Below, in pieces: positions 54,159 to 62,925 of a stretch of DNA of 64,000 nt (positions are counted from its first letter, which is position 1; every line of letters starts with the position of its first letter). The notes below the pieces were generated by a model that worked only from the letters and a program-made list of their open reading frames with translations, was not told the DNA's origin and ran no database searches. Position numbers and translations under genes: made by a program. Source of the DNA: Sedimentitalea arenosa (GTDB taxonomy: Bacteria; Pseudomonadota; Alphaproteobacteria; Rhodobacterales; Rhodobacteraceae); NCBI RefSeq assembly GCF_016428585.1, contig NZ_JAELVR010000010.1:124001-188000 (forward strand), in the 5' to 3' direction.

Positions 54159-55340
54159 CTACCTGTACAAGCAGTCGCGCAGCTTGATCAGCCCGCCCTG
54201 CATCTCTGCCTTTGGGGCCACCATGGCGGCCCGTATGTATCCTTCGCCGGGGTTCTGCCCAGCTTTGCCCTGCGCCAAATAGGCGCCCGGCAGGACCCGC
54301 ACACCGGTCTCCTGCCACAGTTTCAACGTTGCCGCCTCACCGTCATCCACCGGCAGCCAGAGGAAGAACCCCGCTTCCGGCGGCTGATAGCCTTGCACCG
54401 CTTCGAACACCTCGTCCGCGATGGCGTATTTCTCGCGATAGAGCGCGCGGTTCTGCTCGACATGCGCCTCGTCTGCCCAGACGGCGGCGGCGGCGGCCTG
54501 CAACGGACCCGGCAACGGTGCGCCGGAATAGTTGCGCAGCTGCCTGAGTTCTCGAATCGTGACCGGCCCGCCCGCCACGAAGCCCGAGCGCAGGCCCGGC
54601 AGGTTGGACCGCTTGGAGAGCGAGTGAAAGATCGTCACCCGCTCCGGGTCGGCGCCCATGTCGCGCGCCACTTCCAGCGCGCCCGTTGGCGGGGTGTCGC
54701 GGTAGATCTCGGAGTAGCACTCATCCGCGAAGATGCGGAAATCATACTGCTCGGCCAGCGAAATCAGGCCGGCCCAATAGTCGCGATCGGCCACTGCGCC
54801 CTGCGGGTTCGCGGGCGAGCAGACATAGACGATGGCAGTTCGGTTCAGGACCTCGGGACCGACGCTGGCATAGTCGGGCAGATGCCCTGTGGACGCCGTC
54901 GCCGGCACGAAGATCGGTTCGGCCCCGACCGACAGCGCCGCGACCATGTAGACCTGGTAGAACGGATTGGGCGTCAGGATCACCGGCTGTCCGCCGGATT
55001 TCCGCTCGGGGCAGAGCGCCATCGCGGCGTTGTACAGTCCCTCGCGCGTCCCGTTCAGCGCCATGACCTGTGTCGCCGGATCCAGCGCGACGCCATAGCG
55101 GCGACGGACCCAGTCGGCGATGGCCCCGCGCAGGGCGTCCGTGCCTTCGTTCTGCGGATAGGAATTGAAGCCTGCCGCGTTCTCGACGATCACGTCCGTA
55201 ACCCATTGGGGAAACTCGTGTTTCGGTTCGCCGATGGTCATGTGCACGATATCACCGCCGGGCGCGTGAACGTCCAGCAGCGCCCGCAGGCGCGGAAACG
55301 CGTATTCCGGTAGGTTCGAAAACCGCTCGGGTAAATTCAT
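54159..55340 (-). CDS. Class I/II PLP-dependent aminotransferase (DapC-like)
   Basis: A 393-residue fold-type I aminotransferase. The PLP lysine is in SLSKRSNLPGLRSG; SPANPQGAV and DECYSEIY are the cofactor-binding blocks. The sequence resembles succinyldiaminopimelate aminotransferase (DapC) and related aspartate/aromatic enzymes; dapB is elsewhere in the window, so a lysine-pathway role is possible but not shown. The start follows a GAGGCAGC-like site. It is directly before ftsK. Confidence 0.88.
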   Translation of the reverse strand: MNLPERFSNLPEYAFPRLRALLDVHAPGGDIVHMTIGEPKHEFPQWVTDVIVENAAGFNSYPQNEGTDALRGAIADWVRRRYGVALDPATQVMALNGTREGLYNAAMALCPERKSGGQPVILTPNPFYQVYMVAALSVGAEPIFVPATASTGHLPDYASVGPEVLNRTAIVYVCSPANPQGAVADRDYWAGLISLAEQYDFRIFADECYSEIYRDTPPTGALEVARDMGADPERVTIFHSLSKRSNLPGLRSGFVAGGPVTIRELRQLRNYSGAPLPGPLQAAAAAVWADEAHVEQNRALYREKYAIADEVFEAVQGYQPPEAGFFLWLPVDDGEAATLKLWQETGVRVLPGAYLAQGKAGQNPGEGYIRAAMVAPKAEMQGGLIKLRDCLYR

Positions 55341-55447
55341 TGTGCTGCCTCAAGGTCGGGGTCGTTTTCGCCCCGTTTGACAGCAGGTTACAGATGCCAG
55401 GCGCACCCGTCCAGAGTTTGAGGGTTAACGCCCGGCACTTGTGGCTT

Positions 55448-56776
55448 TCAGGCCAATGCGGCTTCGGCGGCGGCTCCGACGCGCAGAAGCGCCTCCTCGG
55501 AAAAGGGCGCGCCCATCAGGCAGATGCCACAGCTTGGCGTTCCGGTGGGCAGGGTCAACGCGCAAAGACCCATGAGGTTGCCGATTCGCGTGTTGCGCAG
55601 CGTCAGCAGGTTCTCCGTCACGTAGTACTCGCTGTCGCTCGCCAGCCGTTCGACATTGGGCGGCAGGTTCGGCGCGGTCGGGCAAAGCACAGCGTCAAAG
55701 CCCGCGGTGGCCCGCGCCCAGGCCTTGCGCGCGGCGCGCAGTCGCGCCCATGCGGCGACATAATCCGGGCCAGAGAATTGCGCACCCTGCCGAAACCGCT
55801 CGCGGACCTGCGCATACATCAGGTCGGGATTGGCCTCGATCACATCGCGCCAGAGACCATAGGCCTCGGCGGTGTAGAGCACGCCGCTCAGGGGCATGAC
55901 CTCGGCCAGTTCCGGGACGTCTAGCGGTTCGATCACGGCACCCGCATCCGCCAATCGCGCAACGGCGGCCTCGAACGCCGCGCCGGGGGCATCGCGCACA
56001 TTGTCGTGCGCAACGGTGCGCAGAACGGCGAAGCGACGACCCGCGAGTGCCGTGCCGCGCAGATCAGGCGCGCGCCCGCCTTCCAGCATCGCCAACATCT
56101 GCGCCGCATCCCCGACCGAGCGGGTGAGCGGGCCGATGGTGTCGAACTCAAGGCACAACGGCACCACCCCATCGAGGCTGACGCGCCCGGCGGTCGTCTT
56201 CAGGCCGACAAGGTCGTTCCACGCAGCAGGAATTCGCACCGACCCACCGGTGTCCGAGCCGATGCCGCAAGCGGCCAGCCCGAAGGCAACCGAGGCGGCC
56301 GCGCCCGACGACGAACCTCCCGGAACCGCCTCTGCATCGTTTATGCAGGGCGGCGTCGCGGTCGAGGGGTTCAGGCCGAGGCCCGAGAACGCCAGTTCGC
56401 TCATATGCGTCTTGCCCAGACAGACCGCTCCCATCGCGGTGGCATTGCGCAGAACCTTGGCATCGCGGCCGGGTACCCGGTCCTTGAGCAATTTCGAGCC
56501 CGCTTCGGTGGCGACACCGGCGCTGTCGAACAGATCCTTCCAGCTGATCGGGACCCCGTCGAGCAGCGACAAGCGGCGCCCGGCCTGCGCCCGCGCCCGC
56601 GCGGCCTGCGCCTCGGCGAGGGCGCGGTCCGCAGTGATGCGGGCATAGATCCGGTCCCGCAGGGGATGGGAATCGATCGCGGAGAGATAGGTTTCGGTCA
56701 GGGCGACGGGGTCGATCTCGCCCTCGGCGATTCCCCGTCCCAGATCGCTCGCCGTGCTGTTCAGCCAATCCTGCAT
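55448..56776 (-). CDS. Amidase signature family protein
   Basis: A 442-residue amidase with the Ser-cisSer-Lys triad: Lys in VPISWKDLFDSAG, the cis-Ser in GGSSSGAAASVA and the nucleophile Ser in GSDTGGSVRIPAAW. The length suits a general amidase, distinct from GatA, which is longer. Cytoplasmic. It is divergent from the UbiH-type gene. The substrate cannot be named. Confidence 0.92.
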   Translation of the reverse strand: MQDWLNSTASDLGRGIAEGEIDPVALTETYLSAIDSHPLRDRIYARITADRALAEAQAARARAQAGRRLSLLDGVPISWKDLFDSAGVATEAGSKLLKDRVPGRDAKVLRNATAMGAVCLGKTHMSELAFSGLGLNPSTATPPCINDAEAVPGGSSSGAAASVAFGLAACGIGSDTGGSVRIPAAWNDLVGLKTTAGRVSLDGVVPLCLEFDTIGPLTRSVGDAAQMLAMLEGGRAPDLRGTALAGRRFAVLRTVAHDNVRDAPGAAFEAAVARLADAGAVIEPLDVPELAEVMPLSGVLYTAEAYGLWRDVIEANPDLMYAQVRERFRQGAQFSGPDYVAAWARLRAARKAWARATAGFDAVLCPTAPNLPPNVERLASDSEYYVTENLLTLRNTRIGNLMGLCALTLPTGTPSCGICLMGAPFSEEALLRVGAAAEAALA

Positions 56777-56860
56777 GTCGCCCCCCGAATTGCGTTCGGC
56801 GCGAGCCTAGCGACAGCACCGCGCATGGACAATCCCGCGCCGCGCCCCATAGTGCAGGTC

Positions 56861-58087
56861 ATGACGACACCAAGCGATATCCTGATCGTGGGCGGCGGGC
56901 TGAACGGGCCAGCGCTGGCCCTTGCCCTGGCCCAGACCGGCCAGCCCGTTACCGTGATCGATGCCCTGCCCTCCGAGACCCGCGCTGACGCCGGCTTCGA
57001 CGGTCGCGCATACGCGCTGGCGCTGGCCTCGCAACGGCTGCTGGCAGCGGTCGGCCTTTGGGAGGCGGTCGAAGATCACGCCCAACCGATGCTGGAGATC
57101 AAGGTGACAGACGGTCATGCCGGGCGCGGTCCCTCACCGTTCTTCCTGCATTTCGATCACGCCGAGATCGAGGAAGGCCCGATGGGCTACATGGTCGAGG
57201 ACCGGCACCTGCGCCGCGCCTTCCTGAACGCCATGGCAGAGAACCCCAGGATCACCCTTGTCGACGGGCAGCGTGTCGTCGCACAGGAAACCGGGGCCGG
57301 GGTCGCGTCGGTCACGCTCGCCGATGGGCGGGAAGTGTCGGGCCGCCTTCTGGTGGGCTCTGACGGCAGGCAGAGCGGCACCGCGACGCGCGCCGGAATC
57401 AAGCGCACCGGATGGGGCTATGACCAGACCGCGCTGGTCTGCGCGCTCGAGCACGAGAAACCGCATCACGGCATCGCGCACCAGTTCTTCATGCCAGCCG
57501 GTCCACTGGCGATCCTGCCACTGACCGGGAACCGCAGTTCGATCGTCTGGAGCGAACGCAGCGCCGAGGCGAAACGAATCAACGCGCTGGATGACGCGGG
57601 TTACATGGCTGAACTGCATCCGCGTTTCGGCGATTTCCTCGGCAGGCTGACATTGGCAGGCCAGCGTTTTGTCTATCCGTTGAATCTGACGATCGCCAAC
57701 AGCTTCATCGCGCCCCGGCTGGCGTTGGTCGGTGACGCGGCGCATGGCGTTCATCCGATCGCGGGGCAGGGGCTGAATGCCGGCTTGCGCGACGTGGCCG
57801 CTCTGGCCGAAGTGCTGACGCTCGCATCGCGGCGAGGCGAAGATATCGGAGCCATCCAGGTTCTGGAGCGGTATCAGCAATGGCGCCGGTTCGACACCAC
57901 CACGCTGGCACTGGCGACAGATGCGTTCAATCGGCTGTTTTCCAACGACAATCCACTCTTGCGCGCGGGGCGTGATCTGGGGTTGGGCCTCGTCAACGCG
58001 TGGCCGGGTGCGCGGCGCGGCTTCATCCGCGAAGCCGCGGGCCTGACCGGCGATCTGCCCCGATTGATGCAGGGCCGCCAGATCTGA
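56861..58087 (+). CDS. UbiH/UbiF/COQ6-family FAD monooxygenase (ubiquinone biosynthesis type)
   Basis: A 408-residue flavin hydroxylase of the UbiH family: N-terminal FAD motif ILIVGGGLNGPALALALA, the middle DGRQSGTATRAG (DG motif) and the GDAAHGVHPIAGQGLNAGLR block. Such enzymes hydroxylate the ubiquinone ring; alphaproteobacteria have several with different positions, so I do not pick one. The ATG at 56861 follows AGG weakly; an in-frame ATG at 56825 is possible. Confidence 0.88.
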   Translation: MTTPSDILIVGGGLNGPALALALAQTGQPVTVIDALPSETRADAGFDGRAYALALASQRLLAAVGLWEAVEDHAQPMLEIKVTDGHAGRGPSPFFLHFDHAEIEEGPMGYMVEDRHLRRAFLNAMAENPRITLVDGQRVVAQETGAGVASVTLADGREVSGRLLVGSDGRQSGTATRAGIKRTGWGYDQTALVCALEHEKPHHGIAHQFFMPAGPLAILPLTGNRSSIVWSERSAEAKRINALDDAGYMAELHPRFGDFLGRLTLAGQRFVYPLNLTIANSFIAPRLALVGDAAHGVHPIAGQGLNAGLRDVAALAEVLTLASRRGEDIGAIQVLERYQQWRRFDTTTLALATDAFNRLFSNDNPLLRAGRDLGLGLVNAWPGARRGFIREAAGLTGDLPRLMQGRQI

Positions 58088-58089
58088 GA

Positions 58090-58275
58090 TCACTCGAGCA
58101 CGCGCGCCTCGTCGATCAACATCACCGGGATGCCATCGCGGATCGGAAAGGCGAGGTTTGCCGACCGCGAGATCAATTCCTGTTTGTCCGCATCGTATTC
58201 CAGCGTCCGCTGGGTTTGCGGGCAGACCAGCGCCTCGAGCATGCGGCGGTCGAACTCGGGTGTGTCGGTATTCAC
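58090..58275 (-). CDS. Trm112-family small protein
   Basis: A 61-residue protein of the Trm112p-like (UPF0434) family: [40 protein letters not shown]. It has one of the usual CxxC cysteines (VCPQ), so the zinc site is partial. In archaea and eukaryotes Trm112 activates methyltransferases; the bacterial function is unknown. It overlaps the preceding gene by four bases. Confidence 0.88.
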   Translation of the reverse strand: MNTDTPEFDRRMLEALVCPQTQRTLEYDADKQELISRSANLAFPIRDGIPVMLIDEARVLE

Positions 58276-58913
58276 TGCAGAATTTCCTCGCTGGCCCCGC
58301 CGCGCAGCGCGAACTCGATCAGGGTGACAAGGGTCTCGCGACGCGTCGTCAGCGAGGGCGCTTCGAGTAGCGCCTGCTTGTCCTCGGGATCGAAGTCCAG
58401 AAGCATCGACAGCGAATTGATCAGAAGCTCGTCATCGGCATCCTTGATCGAATCCCAATCGGTCGACAGGTCGCGGGCCGAGAAGAACCGGTCGAGCAGG
58501 TTCAGGAAGGAGTCACGGTCGAATTGGGGATCCCGCTCGGTCCGACCCAAGTCACGCGAGAACCCCTCCCAGCTGACTTCGCAGCGACGATAGGGGGTAA
58601 AACCCTCGACCTCTTTCAAGATGCGAAACCGCGATATGCCAGCCAGCGTGATCATGTAGCGCCCGTCTTCGGTTTCCGAGAACTGGGTGACGCGACCAGC
58701 GCACCCGATCGTATGCAGTGCCGTCTCTCGCCCCGGATAGGGGTTGGGCTGGACCATCCCAATCACCCGCTGCGGGGTCTTGAGCGCATCCTCCAGCATC
58801 TGCAGGTATCGCGGTTCAAACAGGTGCAAGGGCAACCGGGACCGTGGCAGCAACAGTGCCCCAGGCAACGGAAACACGGCGATCGTGTCGGGCAGGTCGG
58901 CGGCTTTTATCAT
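58272..58913 (-). CDS. LON substrate-binding (Lon-N) domain protein
   Basis: A 213-residue protein with only the Lon N-terminal domain: [36 protein letters not shown] and [16 protein letters not shown]. No AAA or protease domain, so it is a stand-alone Lon-N protein (YcaO/cereblon-like group) of unclear function. It is coupled with the Trm112-like gene by a four-base overlap; the pair follows the thioredoxin-TPR gene on the same strand. Confidence 0.9.
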   Translation of the reverse strand: MIKAADLPDTIAVFPLPGALLLPRSRLPLHLFEPRYLQMLEDALKTPQRVIGMVQPNPYPGRETALHTIGCAGRVTQFSETEDGRYMITLAGISRFRILKEVEGFTPYRRCEVSWEGFSRDLGRTERDPQFDRDSFLNLLDRFFSARDLSTDWDSIKDADDELLINSLSMLLDFDPEDKQALLEAPSLTTRRETLVTLIEFALRGGASEEILQ

Positions 58914-58940
58914 TGGACTAAGTCTAGCCCTGATATCGCG

Positions 58941-59861
58941 TTAGGCAAATATCATCGAAGACAGTTTTCGCCGTCCGTTCAGAACCACCGGATCGTTGGG
59001 CTTGAGAGCATCGAAAATGGTGAACAGCTGCGCCTTGGCGGCGCCGTCATTCCATTCGCGGTCGCGGCTGAAAATCTCCAGCAACTGGTCGACAGCCTCC
59101 TGCACCTTTCCCGAAGCATGCAGCGCCAGCGCGAGATCGAACCGGGCCTGAAGATCGGAGGGGTCGGCCTCGACAGCGGCCATCAGGTCGGCCACCGGGC
59201 CAGCGTCAGCCGCCTGTCGCGCCAGTTCCAGCTGCGCATGCGCCGCTTCCAGTTCGGCGCTACTGGAAATCTCGGCCGGGGCACCATTGAGGATCGCTTC
59301 GGCCTGGTCGAGATCATCCATCGCGATATGGGCCCGCACCAGACCGCCATAGGCGCCGGCATGGTTGGGGTCTTCGGCGAGGATCGCTGCGAAGGTCTGG
59401 GCCGCATCGACAGCGGCACCGTCCGTCAGCATCTCTTCGGCCGCCGCGACGGCGTCATTCAACGTGTCGGTCGGCGATTCGCCACCGGCGGCAGCGATCA
59501 CCCGATCGATGAACGCCTTGACCTCGGAAGCGGGCAGCGCGCCCTGAAAGCCGTCAATGGGTTGGCCCTTGTGGAAGGCATAGACCGTCGGAATCGACTG
59601 GATCTGCAACTGGCCTGCAATCGTCTGGGCCTGGTCCACGTTGACCTTGACCATCTTGACCGCACCCTTTGCCGCCGTCACGGCCTGCTCCAGCATCGGG
59701 CCCAGAGTCTTGCAGGGACCGCACCAGGGCGCCCAGAAATCGACGATGATCGGGGTCGCCTGGGACGCCTCGACCACATCGGCCATGAACGTTGCTTCGG
59801 TTGTGTCCTTGATCAGGTCCGCGGGTGTCTCGGCGCCGGTCGACAGTTCAATCATTTTCAT
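58941..59861 (-). CDS. Thioredoxin-TPR co-chaperone (CnoX/YbbN-like)
   Basis: A 306-residue protein: an N-terminal thioredoxin domain (about 20-125) with an intact WCGPC active site and KVNVDQAQTIAGQLQIQSIP, then TPR-like helices (about 145-300). This is the CnoX (YbbN) layout, which protects clients from oxidation and passes them to chaperonins. Enterobacterial CnoX has lost the CGPC motif; here it is kept, as in Caulobacter, so it may also reduce disulphides. The start could be at 59861 or two residues further on (MIEL). Confidence 0.9.
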   Translation of the reverse strand: MKMIELSTGAETPADLIKDTTEATFMADVVEASQATPIIVDFWAPWCGPCKTLGPMLEQAVTAAKGAVKMVKVNVDQAQTIAGQLQIQSIPTVYAFHKGQPIDGFQGALPASEVKAFIDRVIAAAGGESPTDTLNDAVAAAEEMLTDGAAVDAAQTFAAILAEDPNHAGAYGGLVRAHIAMDDLDQAEAILNGAPAEISSSAELEAAHAQLELARQAADAGPVADLMAAVEADPSDLQARFDLALALHASGKVQEAVDQLLEIFSRDREWNDGAAKAQLFTIFDALKPNDPVVLNGRRKLSSMIFA

Positions 59862-59956
59862 CTCTCCTTCGAGCTTGGCCTTCTATATGAAAGCTGTGGC
59901 CCGAGAAACCAAGGGGGCAGGAAACCTGCGCCCGATATTCGTTCCGCAACTGCGGC

Positions 59957-60745
59957 TCACAGATCGAACGTGGCCAGCACAGGGGCGTGGTCGCTGGGTT
60001 TTTCCCAGCCGCGCGCGTCGCGCAATACCCGGCTGGAATGCGCCGCGCCCGAGATGTCGGGTGTCGCCCAGACATGATCCAGTCGGCGGCCCTTGTCAGC
60101 CGCCGACCAATCACGTGCCCGGTAGGACCACCAGCTGTAAAGCGGTCCCTCGGGGATGTCCTGCCGGGTGACATCGACCCAGCCGCCCGCGTCCTGCGTT
60201 TCGGCGAGGTGCTCGACCTCGATGGGCGTGTGGCTCACCACCTTCAGGAGTTGCTTGTGACTCCAAACGTCATCTTCTCGCGGCGCGATGTTCAGGTCGC
60301 CCACCAGAATCGCCTTTTCCGGCCGCTCACCATGGAACCGGTCGCGCATCGCAGTGAGATAGTCGAGCTTCTGGCCAAATTTCTCGTTCGCCTCGCGGTC
60401 GGGCACATCGCCGCCCGCCGGAACGTAGAAATTGTGAATGGTGACTCCATTCTCGAGCTGCCCGGCGATGTGGCGCGCATGGCCGAGCCCGGCGAAATCC
60501 TCCGATCCGACCTCGGTGATCGGCAGCCGCGACAGTATCGCGACGCCATTGTAGCCCTTCTGCCCGCGCGCGATCATATGCCGGTAGCCAAGCGCGGCGA
60601 ATCCTTCGGTCGGAATCTTCTCGACCGGCGACTTGCACTCCTGCAGGCAGAGCACGTCCGGCGCCTCTTCCTGCAACAGTTTCAGCACGATGGGTTCGCG
60701 CAGCCGCACGGAATTGATGTTCCAGGTGGCAAGGGAAAAGGTCAT
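59957..60745 (-). CDS. xth: Exodeoxyribonuclease III (ExoA/XthA family)
   Basis: A 262-residue AP endonuclease/3'-5' exonuclease. Catalytic motifs: LATWNINSVR, the metal-binding Glu in LCLQECKSP, the VGDLNIAPREDD loop and the terminal SDHAPVLATF. Repairs abasic sites in DNA. It begins 73 bases downstream of the minus-strand terminator at 60819-60847, so it has its own promoter. Confidence 0.95.
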   Translation of the reverse strand: MTFSLATWNINSVRLREPIVLKLLQEEAPDVLCLQECKSPVEKIPTEGFAALGYRHMIARGQKGYNGVAILSRLPITEVGSEDFAGLGHARHIAGQLENGVTIHNFYVPAGGDVPDREANEKFGQKLDYLTAMRDRFHGERPEKAILVGDLNIAPREDDVWSHKQLLKVVSHTPIEVEHLAETQDAGGWVDVTRQDIPEGPLYSWWSYRARDWSAADKGRRLDHVWATPDISGAAHSSRVLRDARGWEKPSDHAPVLATFDL

Positions 60746-60818
60746 GCGCGTATGGCTCCGATTTGAGATCGCACAAACCTATCTGCGCCCCGGCGCGGCC
60801 TCAACCCGACGCTCATAC

Positions 60819-60847
60819 AAAAAAAGACCGGGCACAATGGCCCGGTC
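60819..60847 (-). terminator. Intrinsic terminator of the candidate small RNA
   Basis: On the minus strand, an 8-base stem (GACCGGGC / GCCCGGTC), a 6-base loop and seven Ts. It is 140 bases past the cenR stop, far for a cenR terminator, and 46 bases past the predicted start of the small RNA. Confidence 0.88.
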
Positions 60848-60893
60848 CAGTCCAACAGGGAGGTGTATGTCATGACCCGGACATACGCGGGTT
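60819..60893 (-). ncRNA. Candidate FNR-controlled small RNA with anti-Shine-Dalgarno motif
   Basis: On the minus strand, an FNR box (60928-60941) is followed, after the distance expected for a class II site, by an untranslated stretch that forms a hairpin with perfect 7-base arms GTATGTC/GACATAC (60865-60886), then a single-stranded CCTCCCT (60863-60857) and a perfect terminator with seven Ts. The order hairpin, unpaired CCUCCC, terminator is that of alphaproteobacterial trans-acting sRNAs that block ribosome sites. The 5' end at about 60893 is predicted from the box; the -10 sequence (TAGACA) is weak. No homology to a named sRNA is claimed. Confidence 0.55.
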
Positions 60894-60927
60894 GAGTTAT
60901 GTCTAAAGACGCATCGAGAATGGCGCT

Positions 60928-60941
60928 TTGATCTGAATCAA
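60928..60941 (-). promoter_or_regulatory. FNR box upstream of the candidate small RNA
   Basis: TTGATTCAGATCAA (read on the minus strand) exactly matches TTGAT-N4-ATCAA. It lies downstream of the cenR coding region and more than 180 bases before xth, with a terminator in between. It therefore fits neither coding gene. Confidence 0.75.
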
Positions 60942-60986
60942 CTTTTTCAACCGTAACGTGTGCGACTTAACATGTAAATGACCGAC

Positions 60987-61673
60987 TTACGCCACCAGCC
61001 GATATCCGCCTGATTCCGTCACCAGCAAGCGCGCGTTCGACGGGTCCGGTTCGATCTTCTGGCGCAGGCGATAGATGTGGGTTTCAAGCGTGTGGGTCGT
61101 AACACCTGCATTGTAGCCCCAAACCTCGTGCAGCAGCACGTCGCGCGCCACCACGCCGTCGGTCGAGCGGTAGAGGAACTTGAGGATGTTGGTTTCCTTC
61201 TCGGTGAGTCGGATCTTGCGGTCATCCTCGGTGATCAACATCTTCATCGACGGCTTGAAAGTGTAGGGCCCGAGCGTAAAGACGGCATCCTCGGACTGTT
61301 CATGCTGGCGCAGTTGGGCACGGATTCGCGCCAGAAGTACCGGGAACTTGAACGGCTTGGTCACATAGTCATTGGCCCCGGCATCCAGACCCAGGATCGT
61401 ATCGGCATCGCTGTCATGGCCGGTCAGCATCAGGATCGGTGCCTTGACCCCCTGCTTGCGCATCAGACGGCAAAGCTCGCGTCCGTCCGTGTCAGGCAGG
61501 CCCACGTCCAGAATGATGAGATCGTAGAGCGCCTCTTTCGCGCGCTCCATCGCGCCCTGCCCGTCGCCGGCTTCGAACACGTCGAAATCCTCGGTCATCA
61601 GCAGTTGCTCGCTGAGCGCCTCGCGCAGGTCCTCGTCATCGTCCACCAGTAGCAGTTTCTTCAATTGAGCCAT
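60987..61673 (-). CDS. cenR: OmpR/PhoB-type response regulator CenR
   Basis: A 228-residue regulator: receiver domain with the phosphorylation Asp in DLIILDVGLPDTDGREL and Lys in DYVTKPFKFPVLLARI, then a winged helix (about 135-226) with LTEKETNILKFLYR and THTLETHIYRLRQKIEPDPS. The match in memory is to Caulobacter and Rhodobacter CenR, an essential cell-envelope regulator, down to LLARIRAQLRQHEQSEDAVF. The start at 61673 (MAQLKK) follows AGGAGG. A perfect 14-base palindrome lies 17-30 bases upstream. No kinase gene is adjacent. Confidence 0.87.
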   Translation of the reverse strand: MAQLKKLLLVDDDEDLREALSEQLLMTEDFDVFEAGDGQGAMERAKEALYDLIILDVGLPDTDGRELCRLMRKQGVKAPILMLTGHDSDADTILGLDAGANDYVTKPFKFPVLLARIRAQLRQHEQSEDAVFTLGPYTFKPSMKMLITEDDRKIRLTEKETNILKFLYRSTDGVVARDVLLHEVWGYNAGVTTHTLETHIYRLRQKIEPDPSNARLLVTESGGYRLVA

Positions 61674-61689
61674 GCCGAACCTCCTGTCT

Positions 61690-61703
61690 TTCGATATCGA
61701 AAT
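61690..61703. promoter_or_regulatory. 14-base palindrome in the cenR leader
   Basis: TTTCGATATCGAAA, a perfect palindrome, begins 17 bases upstream of the cenR start codon and just before its AGGAGG site. It lies in the 160-base gap between divergent cenR and ribA. Possible operator, or chance. Confidence 0.4.
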
Positions 61704-61833
61704 GTGCGCCGACACGCGCCGCGGCAAGAAATGCTGCACCGGTTCACGCTGTCGTGTCCGCCAAGGGGGAATTGTTTCACATTCCGGCGATCTGCGCTTA
61801 GGTAATGGGCGACATTTGACAGGACCCTCCGCC

Positions 61834-62925
61834 ATGAGCCTCGCGCCCGATATCTCCGAACTGATCGCCCGCGCCCGGGCAGACCTGCGCATGGGTCTGC
61901 CAGTGGTGATCCGCGCGGGCGAGCGCGCGATAATTACCTGTGCCGCCGAAACGGTGACCGAGGATCGGCTGCGCGATCTGCGCGCCTTGGACGAAACACC
62001 GGTCGTGACGATCACCGCGCGGCGGGCCCAGACGCTGAAGGCCCGCGCCTACGACGGAGACCTCGCGCGGATCGTCATGCCATCGGATGCCACCCCCGGC
62101 TGGCTGCGCTCGGTCGCGGACCCTGCGGACGATTTGCGCGCACCGATGAAGGGGCCGATGACCACGCAACGCGATGGAACGGCCGACCTGCATCGTACCG
62201 CGTTGGCGCTCGTCAAGGCTGCGCACCTTCTGCCCGCCGCCGTAGCCGTCCCCTTGGCCGACCCCTCCGCCTTCGTCGCCGCAAATGGCCTGACCGCCAT
62301 CGACCAGGACGCGGTGAGCGAAATCCTTGGCCGAAACAGCCCCCTGCACGAGGTCGTCAGTGCCCGCTTGCCGATGGAGGTCTCGGAGGCCGGACGTCTG
62401 CACGTTTTCCGCCCCGAAGACGGCGGCGAGGAGCACTACGCAATCGAGATCGGCAGGCCCAACCGGGCGGCACCCGTCCTCGCCCGGTTGCATTCCGCCT
62501 GTTTCACCGGCGACCTGATGGGCAGCCTGAAATGCGATTGCGGCCCGCAGCTCCGCGCCGCCCTTGCCCAGATGGGAGCCGAGGGCGCGGGCGTTCTGCT
62601 CTATCTCAATCAGGAAGGGCGCGGGATCGGCCTTGCCAACAAGATGCGTGCCTACAGCCTGCAGGATCAGGGTTTCGATACGGTCGAGGCGAACCACCGG
62701 CTGGGCTTCGAGGATGACGAACGCGACTTTCGCATCGGCTCGGACCTGCTGAAAACACTCGGGTTTTCCGCCGTCCGGCTGCTGACCAACAATCCCGCAA
62801 AGATCGCGATGATGGAACAGACCGGCATCCGCGTCGCCGAACGGGTTCCGCTGCGGGTCGGCGAGACCGCGCACAACACCGGCTATCTCGCCACCAAGGC
62901 CGCAAAATCCGGTCATCTCCTGTGA
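61834..62925 (+). CDS. ribA: GTP cyclohydrolase II with degenerate RibB-like N-terminal domain
   Basis: First step of riboflavin synthesis from GTP. The C-terminal part (about 170-363) has the zinc Cys set CFTGDLMGSLKCDCGPQ, NQEGRGIGLANK with the catalytic residues and LTNNPAKIAMM. The N-terminal ~165 residues keep a faint pattern of 3,4-DHBP synthase (ARADLRMGLPVVI, AAETVTEDRLRDL), but the acidic EDREN-type metal motif is missing, so this half is presumably not catalytic. E. coli RibA is about 196 residues. The start at 61834 gives 363 residues. The stop overlaps the next gene by four bases. Confidence 0.92.
   Translation: MSLAPDISELIARARADLRMGLPVVIRAGERAIITCAAETVTEDRLRDLRALDETPVVTITARRAQTLKARAYDGDLARIVMPSDATPGWLRSVADPADDLRAPMKGPMTTQRDGTADLHRTALALVKAAHLLPAAVAVPLADPSAFVAANGLTAIDQDAVSEILGRNSPLHEVVSARLPMEVSEAGRLHVFRPEDGGEEHYAIEIGRPNRAAPVLARLHSACFTGDLMGSLKCDCGPQLRAALAQMGAEGAGVLLYLNQEGRGIGLANKMRAYSLQDQGFDTVEANHRLGFEDDERDFRIGSDLLKTLGFSAVRLLTNNPAKIAMMEQTGIRVAERVPLRVGETAHNTGYLATKAAKSGHLL

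Noticed and set aside
60851-60897. A 7-codon plus-strand frame (MTRTYAG) after GGGAGG
   Set aside because: Its ribosome-site-like GGGAGG is the complement of the CCTCCC in the candidate small RNA, and there is no plus-strand promoter or terminator to support a leader peptide.
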